Of a stretch of 38,289 bases of DNA, positions 16,933 to 25,855 are shown one piece after another. Origin of the DNA: Candidatus Goldiibacteriota bacterium (lineage in GTDB: Bacteria; Oederibacteriota; PGYV01; DSYL01); contig JAGNJD010000022.1 in the NCBI GenBank assembly GCA_018000835.1, positions 1 through 38,289 on the forward strand, in the 5' to 3' direction. Made by a program: the position numbers and the translations under genes. How positions within the stretch are numbered: the first letter of the stretch is position 1; every line of letters begins with the position of its first letter. The notes beneath the pieces were generated by a model. That model worked only from the letters and a program-made list of their open reading frames with translations. It had not been told where the DNA came from and did not search any database.

Positions 16933-18987
16933 TTAATATATCAAATTATTAAGGACTACAAAAATGCCCGTCTTCTTAATTGTTTCTCTGTTACGTCCGG
17001 TAACTTCTATAACGTAATAATATAAACCATTGCCAAGATTTTTATCCGGATTGTATTCAATTGTATTTTTACCTGATGGATAATTGTTTTTCGTAAAATC
17101 AGCAATCTTTCTGTCACTATAGGTAAATATCCTTATACGTATGGTATCAGAAAACCCTGTTGTATCAATCAAAAATTTAACGTTGTTTCCTTTTGTTGGA
17201 TTTGGATAAACAAAAACGTCATTTAATTTTATATATGAATATACTTCGGTTGGAGTTAACGTTATAGTTGGCGTGATTGTTAAAGTCGGCGTAATAGTCT
17301 GGGTTGGCGGGGTTCCTGTTATCGTTGCAGTAGGAGTTGGAATCTGATTTAACATTGCTCCAAGAGCATACACGAGTGCTGAATTCCAGTTTATTGCTAT
17401 TTCATTTGTCGTATAATCACTAGTTGAATCTACCCATGATGTTGCATTCGGCTGTGGTCCTCCGATAAGATATCCAGGCCATGGAGGAATAATGCCATCT
17501 GCACCGGAACGTCTGTCATGAGGATATAATGGCGGATTATTTCCCAGTCCTGTAACCCATGACCTGCAATAATAATTTCTTCCGTATAAATGGTCAACTA
17601 TTGCCTGAATTGCATTAATATAATTCTGGTTGGGAGACATTAAATTTGCCATGTATAAAGTTAACGCTGCTCTTGCAACAGTTCCGTTTACACCCCACCA
17701 GTAACTCGTTCCCAGAACTCTTGCATATCCATGGCTATTCATGCCGCTTACATAAGAATTAGCCCTTGAAATCGTATCATTTCTTATGTCGTTAATTATT
17801 GCAGAATTCTTTCCTGTTTGAGTAGACATGTAATACGTAAACATTCCGAGGTTTTCTACGCTCCCCCAATCCATTGACCAATTAATTTTGTTTGAATATA
17901 AATTGGCTCTTGTTATGAAATCCTGATGAGCAGTCGTGTTCCCGGTTGCTTCCCATATTTCTGCAGCAGCCCAAAGCCGGTCATCAGTATCAGTGGTATC
18001 ATAAGCCCCGGTTGAAAAAGCACTCTGGTTTGGTGATTTATTTGAAGGATTGTTGTATAAAAACCAGTAACTGTTTAATGCTGCGTTTAAACACGTATCT
18101 GCATAAGTTTCATCATAAGGTCTAAATAATCTTGAAGCCATTGCAAGCATGGCAACGAAATCTGCAGTTGCAGCAGAACCCCAATCAACAAAATATCTTG
18201 GTGCAGTTTCACTTTCAGGCATAATGGTTCCACAAAAATTTATCGCTGATACTTTATGAGAGACCTTTCCGGACCCGTCAGAATAAGACATTTTAAGGAG
18301 CCAGTCAGTTTCCCATTTTAATTCTTTTAAAAAATCAGGATAACCGCTTGCAGTATCCGGCAGATTCAGGTTTATTGAAGATATTTTATCTTTAAAATGA
18401 AGCCACGCCATTCCAAGAACTCCAAAGGTTACGCCTGCATTCACCACGTATTTATTGTAATCGCCTGCATCATGCCAGCCACCTTTTCCATCTCTTATCG
18501 TATGTCCACCGCCAACGTAATCAAGATATGCGTCGTTCATGTGACATGCAGCATGAGAATAAGTATAACCGTTATGCGTCCCTGATACTGCGGTTCCGCA
18601 TCGCCATAAATAAAAGCCCCTGAAAACCGTATAAAACGCAAAATTATAAACGTCATCTCCTATCGGAAAAACAAACGATTGTCCTACACCAGGAACGTCT
18701 ATATAATAGTTCCCGGTTGCAGCAACTTCTGAAAAATCTGCAATCCAGATGTGTTCAGACGTATCTGAATTTGTCCCAAAATCAGTTGCAGTTCCGGTAT
18801 AAATTATTTCTCCTGATGGTGATGATTTAACGTAAAAAGTTGAAACGAAATCAGCTTTGATAGATGCTTTTTTCTGGCTTGTAGAAAGAAAGCCCAGTGA
18901 ATTTAATCTGATATCCGTATTACTTGCATAAATACAGGAAAAAATAAAAACAAAAAACGTAAAAATAAATACAATCTTCTTTAGCAT
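16933..18987 (-). CDS. GH9 cellulase with short linker and C-terminal sorting-type domain
   Basis: A 684-residue paralogue. Signal peptide (ending near CIYASN), CelD_N domain, and a GH9 catalytic domain to about 548 with GGWHDAGDY (about 172), PHDRRS, the WVD-x4-Y-x3-E signature and NEIAINW (Glu about 529). Then come a short Thr/Pro linker (about 549-582) and a C-terminal domain starting VFVYPNPTKG. Its catalytic core is close to those of the other two multidomain enzymes, including the segment CHMNDAYLDYVGGGHTIRD. It follows the LacI gene by 43 bases without an obvious promoter, so it is probably the third gene of the regulator operon. Expected role: extracellular glucan hydrolysis. Confidence 0.95.
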   Translation of the reverse strand: MLKKIVFIFTFFVFIFSCIYASNTDIRLNSLGFLSTSQKKASIKADFVSTFYVKSSPSGEIIYTGTATDFGTNSDTSEHIWIADFSEVAATGNYYIDVPGVGQSFVFPIGDDVYNFAFYTVFRGFYLWRCGTAVSGTHNGYTYSHAACHMNDAYLDYVGGGHTIRDGKGGWHDAGDYNKYVVNAGVTFGVLGMAWLHFKDKISSINLNLPDTASGYPDFLKELKWETDWLLKMSYSDGSGKVSHKVSAINFCGTIMPESETAPRYFVDWGSAATADFVAMLAMASRLFRPYDETYADTCLNAALNSYWFLYNNPSNKSPNQSAFSTGAYDTTDTDDRLWAAAEIWEATGNTTAHQDFITRANLYSNKINWSMDWGSVENLGMFTYYMSTQTGKNSAIINDIRNDTISRANSYVSGMNSHGYARVLGTSYWWGVNGTVARAALTLYMANLMSPNQNYINAIQAIVDHLYGRNYYCRSWVTGLGNNPPLYPHDRRSGADGIIPPWPGYLIGGPQPNATSWVDSTSDYTTNEIAINWNSALVYALGAMLNQIPTPTATITGTPPTQTITPTLTITPTITLTPTEVYSYIKLNDVFVYPNPTKGNNVKFLIDTTGFSDTIRIRIFTYSDRKIADFTKNNYPSGKNTIEYNPDKNLGNGLYYYVIEVTGRNRETIKKTGIFVVLNNLIY

Positions 18988-19030
18988 GGTTTCTCCTTTT
19001 TAATTTTATCTTTCATCCTTTCACCCGTTC

Positions 19031-20035
19031 TTATGCACTTTCTCTTACCACAAGCTCCGGTTGAAATATTACTACTTCATTTACGATGTTAACGTCTGAT
19101 GCCATCTGGCCTATTAACATTTTTACTGCTGCTCTGCCCATCTCAAATATCGGTTGTCTGACCGTAGTTAAAGACGGGGTAACGAGCGAAGATACTACTA
19201 TGTCGTCATAACCTACTATTGCAACGTCGTCAGGCACTTTAACTCCTCTCTCCTGTGCTCTTTTTATCAATCCCATGGCCGATATGTCGCCTGCTGCACA
19301 GAAAATTGCATCTATGCCTCTTTTGTTTTCAATGAATTTATCAAACGCCTTTTTCCCTTCGTCAAAAGTATAACAAACTGTTTCGAGCATGATTTTTTTT
19401 CTGACGTCTATGTCATGCTCCTTTAACGCTTTTTTATAGCCCTCTATTCTCTCCAGCACGTTCATTCCGCCTCTGCCTTCTGCCGTCTCCCCTGTTAATA
19501 TTCCTATTTTTCTTCTTCCTTTTTTAATCAGATATTCGGTAGCAATATACGCTCCTCTGTAATTATCCACTTTTATTCCGGGAAAACCTTCAACCGTGTC
19601 CTCAATTAATACAATCGGACGTTTATGTTTTTTGAATTCGCTTAATATTTCTATTCCCGGTCTTAAACTTATTGTTATTACCCCGTCCGCTCTTTTACCG
19701 TATAAAATGTCTTTTAACGTATCCTCACCTATTTCATCCCTCGTTGAATACTGATTCATTTTATAAGTCGTTTCAAATATTGAACGGCCTATGCCATTCA
19801 GCAAATCCATTTTAAACCATGCAAAAAAAAGATTTGAAACGACTGCAATCGTATCCGTTTTACCTTTTACCAAACTCTGCCCGATATAATTTGGATAATA
19901 ATTAAGTTCTTTTACCGCCTGCATGACTTTATCCTTTGTTTCAGAACTTATTCTGGGGTCATTTCTCATGACCATTGAAACTGTAGTAGGCGTAACGCCT
20001 ACTTTTTTTGCAACGTCTTTTATGGTTATTGACAT
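19031..20035 (-). CDS. LacI-family transcriptional regulator
   Basis: A 334-residue LacI/GalR-type regulator. The N-terminal helix-turn-helix is canonical (TIKDVAKKVGVTPTTVSMVM), followed by the hinge region (ELNYYPNYIGQSLVKGKT) and a periplasmic-binding-protein-like sensor domain (motifs ADGVITIS, DNYRGAYIATEYLI, DAIFCAAGDISAMG, IVGYDDI, TTVRQP). Such proteins bind a sugar ligand and release an operator. It lies between two GH9 genes (gaps of 29 and 43 bases), so it most likely controls the cellulase genes and itself through the promoter at 21806-21834. The ligand is unknown; cellobiose or a cellodextrin would be a natural guess. Confidence 0.95.
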   Translation of the reverse strand: MSITIKDVAKKVGVTPTTVSMVMRNDPRISSETKDKVMQAVKELNYYPNYIGQSLVKGKTDTIAVVSNLFFAWFKMDLLNGIGRSIFETTYKMNQYSTRDEIGEDTLKDILYGKRADGVITISLRPGIEILSEFKKHKRPIVLIEDTVEGFPGIKVDNYRGAYIATEYLIKKGRRKIGILTGETAEGRGGMNVLERIEGYKKALKEHDIDVRKKIMLETVCYTFDEGKKAFDKFIENKRGIDAIFCAAGDISAMGLIKRAQERGVKVPDDVAIVGYDDIVVSSLVTPSLTTVRQPIFEMGRAAVKMLIGQMASDVNIVNEVVIFQPELVVRESA

Positions 20036-20064
20036 AAAATCACCATACCTTTCTTAAATTACGA

Positions 20065-21774
20065 TTACATCAACCCGGCAAGCACGTAAACAAGAGGTGC
20101 GTTCCAGTTGATTGCTATTTCATTTGAAGCATAAGAGCCGGTATCATCGACAAAACACTTTGCAGGTGGTGTGTCAAATGACAACTGTCTTAAAACAGGG
20201 TCGCTTTTTTTCATGTTTGGTCCGCCTGCAAGCAGACCTGGATAAGGTTCATCAATGTTATCAGATACAGAAGGCCTGTGATGAATATTTTTAACACAAT
20301 TCCGGCCTATGCCTGTTACGTAACTTTTTGAAAACGGGTTTCTGCCAAATAAATAATGTATAGTTTCCATTGCACCCTGCCTGTAATCTGCAGACCTGCC
20401 ATTATTCAGCATTTCAGATGCAACAAGCAGATTTATTGCATAATTTAAAGCAACTGAATTTGAGCCCCATATATAATCTTTTTCTTCAAGAACGTATTTG
20501 TATCCGTTGTGTTCAATTCTATCGAGTAATGCATCGGCATGTTTTTCAAGATCACTTTTAATTTTTTCAACTAGTTCTTTGTCCTTATCCTGCCTGTCTG
20601 AATATAAATAAGAAATAAATGCAAGAACGTAAACTTCCCACCAGTATGCAGGAGATGATATGACTGGTTCCCGGTTACTATAATTTTTTAATATATAATC
20701 TTTGTAAGTTTCTTTACCGGTAGTCAGAAAAAGTTCAGTGGCTGCCCAGAAACGCTCGTCTCCGTCAAAACCGTCTGAATATTGTCCGGTATTTGTTCCT
20801 GCCGGATTTTTAAATCCTGACGAAGGAATAAGTTCTGAATGAAAATACAAATATTTCCATGCCTTTTCTGCTGCGTCAAGACATTTTTCAGAAAAATTTA
20901 AATCAAAATCTCTATAGATTCTTGCTGCAATTGCCATGACTGCTGCAAAATCACCGGTTGCAGTCGTGGAAATTTCATAAACATACTGCTGGGCATTATC
21001 TTCTTCTGCTTTTTTTTGCATTTCAGGAAAAAGTTCTGTCGTGACTTTATGATAAACTGCACCGTCTTTTCTCTGCATTTTTAACATCCAGTCAACGTTC
21101 CATTTTGCTTCTGCTAAGACGTCTGGTAATGCATCGTCGGTTTTTGTGACGTCAAATTTGAAATTTTTCAGTTTTGATGGATATCTTTCGTAGGCGTATA
21201 AAAGAGTTGCAGTTGAAATGCCTGAATTAACGACGTATTTTCCGTAATCCCCTGCATCATGCCAGCCGCCGGTTACGTCAACCTCTCCTTTTTCAGGAAG
21301 TCCTGGGTGAAACTTTGCAGGTCTTAAATGGCAGGCTGGATGTCCTACACCGGACGGGTCTTTTACCTCAATCCCGCACCTCTGCAAATAAAAACCGCGC
21401 AGCACTTTGTAAAGCGGATTTTTTAAAACATCATTGCCTATCACAAAATCATACGACCTTCCTGATTTTTCAGTATCTATATAATATTTTCCAGGAACAT
21501 TATATTTTGAAAAATCACCAACATAACAATTGTCTCCTGAATCATAATCTGATATTGGGCCTTTTAGTTCACCCCAGAAAACTGCCCTGTTGTCGTTAGA
21601 CCTTTTAATGGTATAATTTTTTGACGGAGATGTAACTATTACGTATTTGTTTTCGTTCGTTTTATATCCATTCTGGTCTATCATTACGTTTACGCCTATC
21701 TCTGTTTTTTCCGACGTATAAGACATGTTACTCATCATAAATATGAAAAAGCATAATAATGTTAACTCCTTCAT
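20065..21774 (-). CDS. GH9 glycoside hydrolase without linker or sorting domain
   Basis: A 569-residue GH9 enzyme, first gene of the regulator operon. It has a short signal-like N-terminus (MKELTLLCFFIFMMSN), a CelD_N Ig-like domain, and a catalytic domain with GGWHDAGDY (about 172), IHHRPS and NEIAINWNAP (Glu about 551), which keeps the canonical Asn of GH9 signature 2. It ends right after the catalytic domain. It diverges from the other three: CHLRPAKFHPGLPEKGE replaces their shared CHMNDAY block. The lack of a C-terminal domain suggests a different location, possibly the periplasm, and a role on soluble oligosaccharides. AAGGAG and a promoter precede it. Confidence 0.93.
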   Translation of the reverse strand: MKELTLLCFFIFMMSNMSYTSEKTEIGVNVMIDQNGYKTNENKYVIVTSPSKNYTIKRSNDNRAVFWGELKGPISDYDSGDNCYVGDFSKYNVPGKYYIDTEKSGRSYDFVIGNDVLKNPLYKVLRGFYLQRCGIEVKDPSGVGHPACHLRPAKFHPGLPEKGEVDVTGGWHDAGDYGKYVVNSGISTATLLYAYERYPSKLKNFKFDVTKTDDALPDVLAEAKWNVDWMLKMQRKDGAVYHKVTTELFPEMQKKAEEDNAQQYVYEISTTATGDFAAVMAIAARIYRDFDLNFSEKCLDAAEKAWKYLYFHSELIPSSGFKNPAGTNTGQYSDGFDGDERFWAATELFLTTGKETYKDYILKNYSNREPVISSPAYWWEVYVLAFISYLYSDRQDKDKELVEKIKSDLEKHADALLDRIEHNGYKYVLEEKDYIWGSNSVALNYAINLLVASEMLNNGRSADYRQGAMETIHYLFGRNPFSKSYVTGIGRNCVKNIHHRPSVSDNIDEPYPGLLAGGPNMKKSDPVLRQLSFDTPPAKCFVDDTGSYASNEIAINWNAPLVYVLAGLM

Positions 21775-21790
21775 AAAAACTCCTTTTTAT

Positions 21791-21804
21791 TTCAACGTTA
21801 AAAC
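21791..21804 (-). promoter_or_regulatory. Candidate LacI-family operator
   Basis: TTCAACGTTAAAAC contains a near-palindrome centred on CG, the usual centre of LacI-family operators. It lies directly downstream of the -10 box, over the expected transcription start of the GH9-lacI-GH9 unit, a position where binding would repress. AACGTT is common in this genome, so confidence is limited. Confidence 0.4.
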
Positions 21805-21805
21805 A

Positions 21806-21834
21806 AGTATAATAAATTTTTATCCAGAAATCAA
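21806..21834 (-). promoter_or_regulatory. Putative promoter of the GH9-lacI-GH9 operon
   Basis: On the minus strand TTGATT (21829-21834), 17 bases, TATACT (21806-21811). The -35 box is identical to that of the second GH9 unit at 16888. The leader is about 25 bases with AAGGAG near its end. Confidence 0.65.
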
Positions 21835-21850
21835 GTTTATTTTTAATAAT

Positions 21851-22339
21851 TTAAAAAATATTTTGCGTTTTTTTGTTTAATTGTTTAACGACGTAAGGAG
21901 GGACAAATTTATCAATGGGACCGTTATGATATGCCAGTTCCTTAATTGCAGAAGAAGATATGTAAATGAACGTTTCATCAGGCATCATATAAATCATTTC
22001 TATGTTATCTCCAAGCCGTTTATTTATAAGATTTAACTGAAACTCATATTCAAAATCAGAAAATGCACGTAATCCCCTTATTACAATAAATCTTTTTACT
22101 TTTATCAGATAATCAACCAAAAGCCCTTTATAATAATCAACTTTAACTCCTTTTATGTGCTTTGTTGAATTTTTTACCATGTCTATACGCTCTTCCAGTG
22201 AAAATAAAGGATTTTTATGTTTATTTTCTGCAACTGCAACTATAACTTCGTCAAACATTTTGCTTATCCGTCTTATTATGTCTATGTGGCCATTCGTTAT
22301 CGGATCAAACGTTCCGGGATAAACAACTTTGTTTTTCAT
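21851..22339 (-). CDS. coaD: Phosphopantetheine adenylyltransferase
   Basis: CoaD transfers an adenylyl group from ATP to 4'-phosphopantetheine, the penultimate step of coenzyme A synthesis. The 162 residues match the family length. The nucleotidyltransferase motif YPGTFDPITNGHIDII is at the N-terminus, RGLRAFSDFEYE near residue 90, and the ISSSAIKELA motif near residue 128. The ATG directly follows the folD stop with no spacer (TAA-ATG), so the two are translated as one unit from the folD promoter. Confidence 0.97.
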   Translation of the reverse strand: MKNKVVYPGTFDPITNGHIDIIRRISKMFDEVIVAVAENKHKNPLFSLEERIDMVKNSTKHIKGVKVDYYKGLLVDYLIKVKRFIVIRGLRAFSDFEYEFQLNLINKRLGDNIEMIYMMPDETFIYISSSAIKELAYHNGPIDKFVPPYVVKQLNKKTQNIF

Positions 22340-23191
22340 TTATTTTCTCCCTTGCTTTTTTTGTAGATATGCATTCAAAGTATTTTTCATAAGCATTGCC
22401 CTTGTCATTGGACCTACACCGCCAGGGACAGGTGTTATAAACGAAACTTTTTCCTTTACTGAATTAAAATCAACATCTCCGCATAAATTCCCGTTTTCAT
22501 CTTTGTTCATTCCAACATCTATGACTATTGAATTTTCTTTTACCATGTCGGATTTAATCATTTTTGACTTTCCAATTGCGACGACGAGTATGTCTGCCCT
22601 TTTTGTAATTTCACCAAGATTTTTTGTTTTTGAATGGCATACTGTAATCGTTGCATGTTCCTGTAAAAGTAAAATTGCCATTGGTTTGCCAACTATGTTT
22701 GACCTGCCGACAATTACCGCATCCTTTCCTTTTATTTCAACGCCTGTGCTTTTTATCAGTTCAATGCAACCGGCTGGGGTGCAGGGCAATAATCCGTTGT
22801 TACCTGTAAAAAGTTTACCTGCATTGATGTAAGTAAAACCGTCAACGTCTTTTTCGGGAATAATTGCATTTAAAACGGTTACCTCGTTTATGTGTTCAGG
22901 TAAAGGCAACTGGACTATTATTCCGTGAATTTTATCAGAATTATTTAACTTATCTATCAGATTTAATAATTCTTCTTCCGTTACATCATTGTCAAATTTA
23001 TGGACTTCCGAATAAAAACCGATTTCATTGCAATCCTTTTCCTTGTTCTTTACATAAATTTTTGATGCCTCGTCATCGCCGGCTAAGACTACTGCAAGTC
23101 CTGGTTTGTCATTAAAATTCCATATCTGAATTTTAATTTCATCTTTTATCTTCTGTGCAAGTTTTTTACCATCTATTATGTTTGCGCTCAT
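22340..23191 (-). CDS. folD: Bifunctional methylenetetrahydrofolate dehydrogenase/cyclohydrolase
   Basis: FolD interconverts methylene-, methenyl- and 10-formyl-tetrahydrofolate, supplying one-carbon units, including the cofactor used by ThyX. The 283 residues fit the family. Motifs: YVKNKEKDC with the catalytic Lys, VQLPLPEH, the NADP-binding GRSNIVGKPMA, and PVPGGVGPMT near the C-terminus. The ATG at 23189-23191 is preferred over the adjacent upstream TTG because AAGGAG lies about six bases ahead of it. It is first of a two-gene unit with coaD. Confidence 0.97.
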   Translation of the reverse strand: MSANIIDGKKLAQKIKDEIKIQIWNFNDKPGLAVVLAGDDEASKIYVKNKEKDCNEIGFYSEVHKFDNDVTEEELLNLIDKLNNSDKIHGIIVQLPLPEHINEVTVLNAIIPEKDVDGFTYINAGKLFTGNNGLLPCTPAGCIELIKSTGVEIKGKDAVIVGRSNIVGKPMAILLLQEHATITVCHSKTKNLGEITKRADILVVAIGKSKMIKSDMVKENSIVIDVGMNKDENGNLCGDVDFNSVKEKVSFITPVPGGVGPMTRAMLMKNTLNAYLQKKQGRK

Positions 23192-23219
23192 CAAAATCTC
23201 CTTTAAATTAATTATTAGT

Positions 23220-23248
23220 ATTATATGTTAAAAATCTGATAAATACAA
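23220..23248 (-). promoter_or_regulatory. Putative folD-coaD promoter
   Basis: Minus strand: TTGTAT (23243-23248), 17 bases, TATAAT (23220-23225); leader of about 20 bases with AAAGGAG. Confidence 0.6.
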
Positions 23249-23360
23249 ATTAAAAAATATGATTATGGGAACAAGGATAAATATAGCGGTGTCGTATAAA
23301 TTAGCAGAATTGTCAAGACGTCCATTATCATTCAACCTCATTCAGGGGTGAACATTAAAT

Positions 23361-23470
23361 CAATTTATGGATTATTTATGACAACGCTGGGTTCATTCAA
23401 TTAAAGCAAGGGCAATTCATGAATTACCCTTATCATAGATACATTGGGGTTAATTTACGGATTGTTTATG
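23361..23470 (+). repeat. Pair of 20-bp direct repeats
   Basis: CAATTTATGGATTATTTATG (23361-23380) and TAATTTACGGATTGTTTATG (23451-23470) match at 17 of 20 positions, spaced 90 bases apart, each preceded by ACATT about 8-10 bases before. They flank the REP-like hairpin. Confidence 0.6.
23408..23431. repeat. REP-like palindrome
   Basis: AAGGGCAATT, loop CATG, AATTACCCTT: a 10-bp stem with one C-A mismatch that becomes G-U on the other strand. The form GGGCAATTCATGAATT(G/A)CCC is a familiar intergenic palindrome type in several bacterial groups. There is no U tract and no gene end nearby, so it is not a terminator. Confidence 0.55.
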
Positions 23471-23494
23471 GTAAACAACTAACGTAAATTTGTA

Positions 23495-23523
23495 TTGAAA
23501 ATTAACATCTTTTTACATAAAAT
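23495..23523 (+). promoter_or_regulatory. Putative promoter of the PBP1A gene
   Basis: TTGAAA (23495-23500), 17 bases, TAAAAT (23518-23523), followed by a leader of about 35 bases containing GAGGTG. Confidence 0.5.
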
Positions 23524-23563
23524 GATATATCCTTTAATTTGAAATTTAATATGAGGTGTTAAA

Positions 23564-25780
23564 TTGGATAATAATTATATGCAAAATAAGAAAAAAAATA
23601 ATTTAGATTCTCCCATCGTTCCAGAGCCTGTTAAAAAGTCAAATTTTAAGCTTTTTATAACGATTTTGATAATTTCTATATTTATAATTATAGGTATATT
23701 TATCGGCGTTTTTGTCAGTTTTTTGCGGGACGTTCCTGAGATTGCCGACTTAAAAAATTACAAACCAAATCTGACGACGTCAATATACGACGATAAGGGA
23801 GAACTAATTTCCCAGTTATATACCGAACAAAGAACGCTTGTAAAAATTTCCGATATTCCGGTAACCTTACAGAACGCAATCATTGCAAAAGAAGACCCGA
23901 ATTTTTATAAGCATAGCGGTTTTGACGTAAAAGGAATTTTACGTGCAACGGTTAATAATCTGATGCACAAAAAAGTCGTGGAAGGTGCATCTACCATAAC
24001 CCAGCAGCTTGCAAGAAATCTTTTTTTAACGAGAGAAAAAACCATGTCAAGAAAAATAAAAGAAATCATATTATCGTTACAGATAGAAAAGTATTATACA
24101 AAACAGGAAATACTGGAATTATATTGCAATCAGATTTATTTTGGTCATGGTGCCTATGGCGTTGAGGCAGCAGCACGGACTTATTTCGGTAAAAACGTTA
24201 CGGAACTTAATCTTCCCGAGTGTGCTTTAATTGCTGCCCTGCCACAAGCGCCATCACAGATTGACCCATATAAAAATCCTGATATAGCAGTTGAAAAACG
24301 TAATTTTGTTCTTGATAAAATGCTTGAACATGGATACATAACAGAAAACGAAGAAAAACAAGCAAAAGCAACTCCAATAGTATTGAGCAAATTTGAAGTT
24401 AAAAATGCCCCTTATTTCGTAGAATACGTAAGGCAGCAGCTGGAATCAACTTATGGCGGTTCAATATATAAAAGCGGACTTAAGGTCTATACGACTTTAA
24501 ATACGCGCATGCAAAATATTGCACAAAAATTATTTTCAACGCACATAAATAACCTGCAAAAGCAGATAGAAAATTCCTATGGAAAAAAATTTGATAAAAA
24601 ACTGCAAGGCGCAATGATTGCCATTGATCCGAATACCGGATACATAAAAGTAATGATTGGCGGTATTGACTTTTCTGAAAGTGAATTCAACAGAGCCGTC
24701 CAGGCAAAAAGGCAGACGGGGTCTGCATTTAAACCAATAGTTTATACGGCAGCAATAGAAAACGGATTCAGGGTATCTGACGTATTGATTGATTCTCCGG
24801 TTGTATTTCAAAATGAAAACGGCACTTCCTGGAAACCGGAAAATTTTACGGGTAAATTTTCCGGTCCAATGATTATATTAAATGCTTTGACTCATTCAAT
24901 AAACGTGGCAACCGTAAAACTGGCCCATCAGGTTGGTCTGACAAACATAAAAAAATATGCAAAAAAACTTGGTATTTCAAGCCAGCTTGGAAACGATTAC
25001 ACGGTTGCACTTGGTTCTTCAAGTTTATCGTTAATTGAACTTACCAACGCATTTTCGGCATTTGCAACAGGCGGGATGCTTGCAGAGCCCATGTCAATTT
25101 TATCCGTAAAAGACAATTCCGGCGGAACGCTTGAACAGCGTTCCATAAAAGTTTCGGAAGCAATCCTGCCAACGACTGCTTATATAATGACGTTTATGCT
25201 TGAAAACGTAATCAATAAAGGGACAGCAAAAATAATAAGACAAATGGGGTTTGCAGGTCCATGTGCAGGCAAAACAGGAACTACAAACGATCATACTGAT
25301 GCATGGTTCATTGGTTATATACCTGAGTTAGTGGTTGGGATATGGATTGGCTTTGACGATAAAGAACCTATGGGAAGATCAATGGTTGGTGGTTATGCAG
25401 CCGCTCCTTTATGGGCAAATTTTATGTTAAATACATATTATTCATCAAACAGCGAATTTCCAATTCCAGACGAAATTATTTTTAAAAAAATATGTACTAA
25501 AAGTGGTAAACTGGCAACCCAGAATTGTTCCAATACAATTGACGCTCCATTTGTAAATGCTAGCGAACCAACGGAATCCTGCACGCTTCATGGGGGAGTG
25601 CAGATAAGCAATTTTTTAAATGAAGACCTGCAATCATACGATAACTGGGATGAAAATATGGAAAACAGTGAAGGCGGGGTACCATCATCAAAATCACCCA
25701 AAAAATCAGCCGTACAAACGGAAAAAGAAATAGAAAGCGAGGAAGAAGCACCTGAAACTACGGACACGCTGAATTTTTGA
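23564..25780 (+). CDS. Class A penicillin-binding protein 1A (glycosyltransferase/transpeptidase)
   Basis: Bifunctional peptidoglycan polymerase of the inner membrane, 738 residues. Order: cytoplasmic Asn/Lys-rich tail, one transmembrane helix (about 28-52), GT51 glycosyltransferase domain with the catalytic-Glu motif AKEDPNFYKHSGFD (about 110) and GASTITQQLARN, then the transpeptidase domain with the SxxK serine in TGSAFKP, SIN, and KTGTTND. The C-terminus (about 690-738) is acidic and Ser/Glu-rich. The start is TTG, chosen because GAGGTG lies five bases ahead; an ATG five codons later is the alternative. It is monocistronic and convergent with the RadC-family gene. Confidence 0.97.
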   Translation: MDNNYMQNKKKNNLDSPIVPEPVKKSNFKLFITILIISIFIIIGIFIGVFVSFLRDVPEIADLKNYKPNLTTSIYDDKGELISQLYTEQRTLVKISDIPVTLQNAIIAKEDPNFYKHSGFDVKGILRATVNNLMHKKVVEGASTITQQLARNLFLTREKTMSRKIKEIILSLQIEKYYTKQEILELYCNQIYFGHGAYGVEAAARTYFGKNVTELNLPECALIAALPQAPSQIDPYKNPDIAVEKRNFVLDKMLEHGYITENEEKQAKATPIVLSKFEVKNAPYFVEYVRQQLESTYGGSIYKSGLKVYTTLNTRMQNIAQKLFSTHINNLQKQIENSYGKKFDKKLQGAMIAIDPNTGYIKVMIGGIDFSESEFNRAVQAKRQTGSAFKPIVYTAAIENGFRVSDVLIDSPVVFQNENGTSWKPENFTGKFSGPMIILNALTHSINVATVKLAHQVGLTNIKKYAKKLGISSQLGNDYTVALGSSSLSLIELTNAFSAFATGGMLAEPMSILSVKDNSGGTLEQRSIKVSEAILPTTAYIMTFMLENVINKGTAKIIRQMGFAGPCAGKTGTTNDHTDAWFIGYIPELVVGIWIGFDDKEPMGRSMVGGYAAAPLWANFMLNTYYSSNSEFPIPDEIIFKKICTKSGKLATQNCSNTIDAPFVNASEPTESCTLHGGVQISNFLNEDLQSYDNWDENMENSEGGVPSSKSPKKSAVQTEKEIESEEEAPETTDTLNF

Positions 25781-25811
25781 CATTAACTGTTTGATAACCG
25801 CGACGTCAATC

Positions 25812-25828
25812 TGCTGTCATACACAGCA
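25812..25828. terminator. Short hairpin between convergent genes
   Basis: TGCTGT, loop CATAC, ACAGCA forms a perfect 6-bp stem between the PBP1A and RadC-family gene ends. No proper U tract follows on either strand, so termination is only suggested by position. Confidence 0.35.
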
Positions 25829-25855
25829 TATTTCACCATAAATGTAAAATATTTT

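Larger units (their letters stand above)
23192..23563. other. Divergent intergenic region with promoters and repeats
   Basis: About 370 bases between folD (minus) and the PBP1A gene (plus) without any credible gene. It holds the folD promoter (23220-23248), the PBP1A promoter (23495-23523), a REP-like hairpin (23408-23431) and a pair of direct repeats (23361-23380, 23451-23470). No riboswitch class was recognised. Confidence 0.7.

Noticed and set aside
16922..16935. Second possible LacI operator (CAAACGTTAAATTA)
   Set aside because: It shares AACGTTAAA with the 21791 site but lies over the stop codon of a GH9 gene and about 30 bases upstream of the promoter; AACGTT is too frequent here to call.
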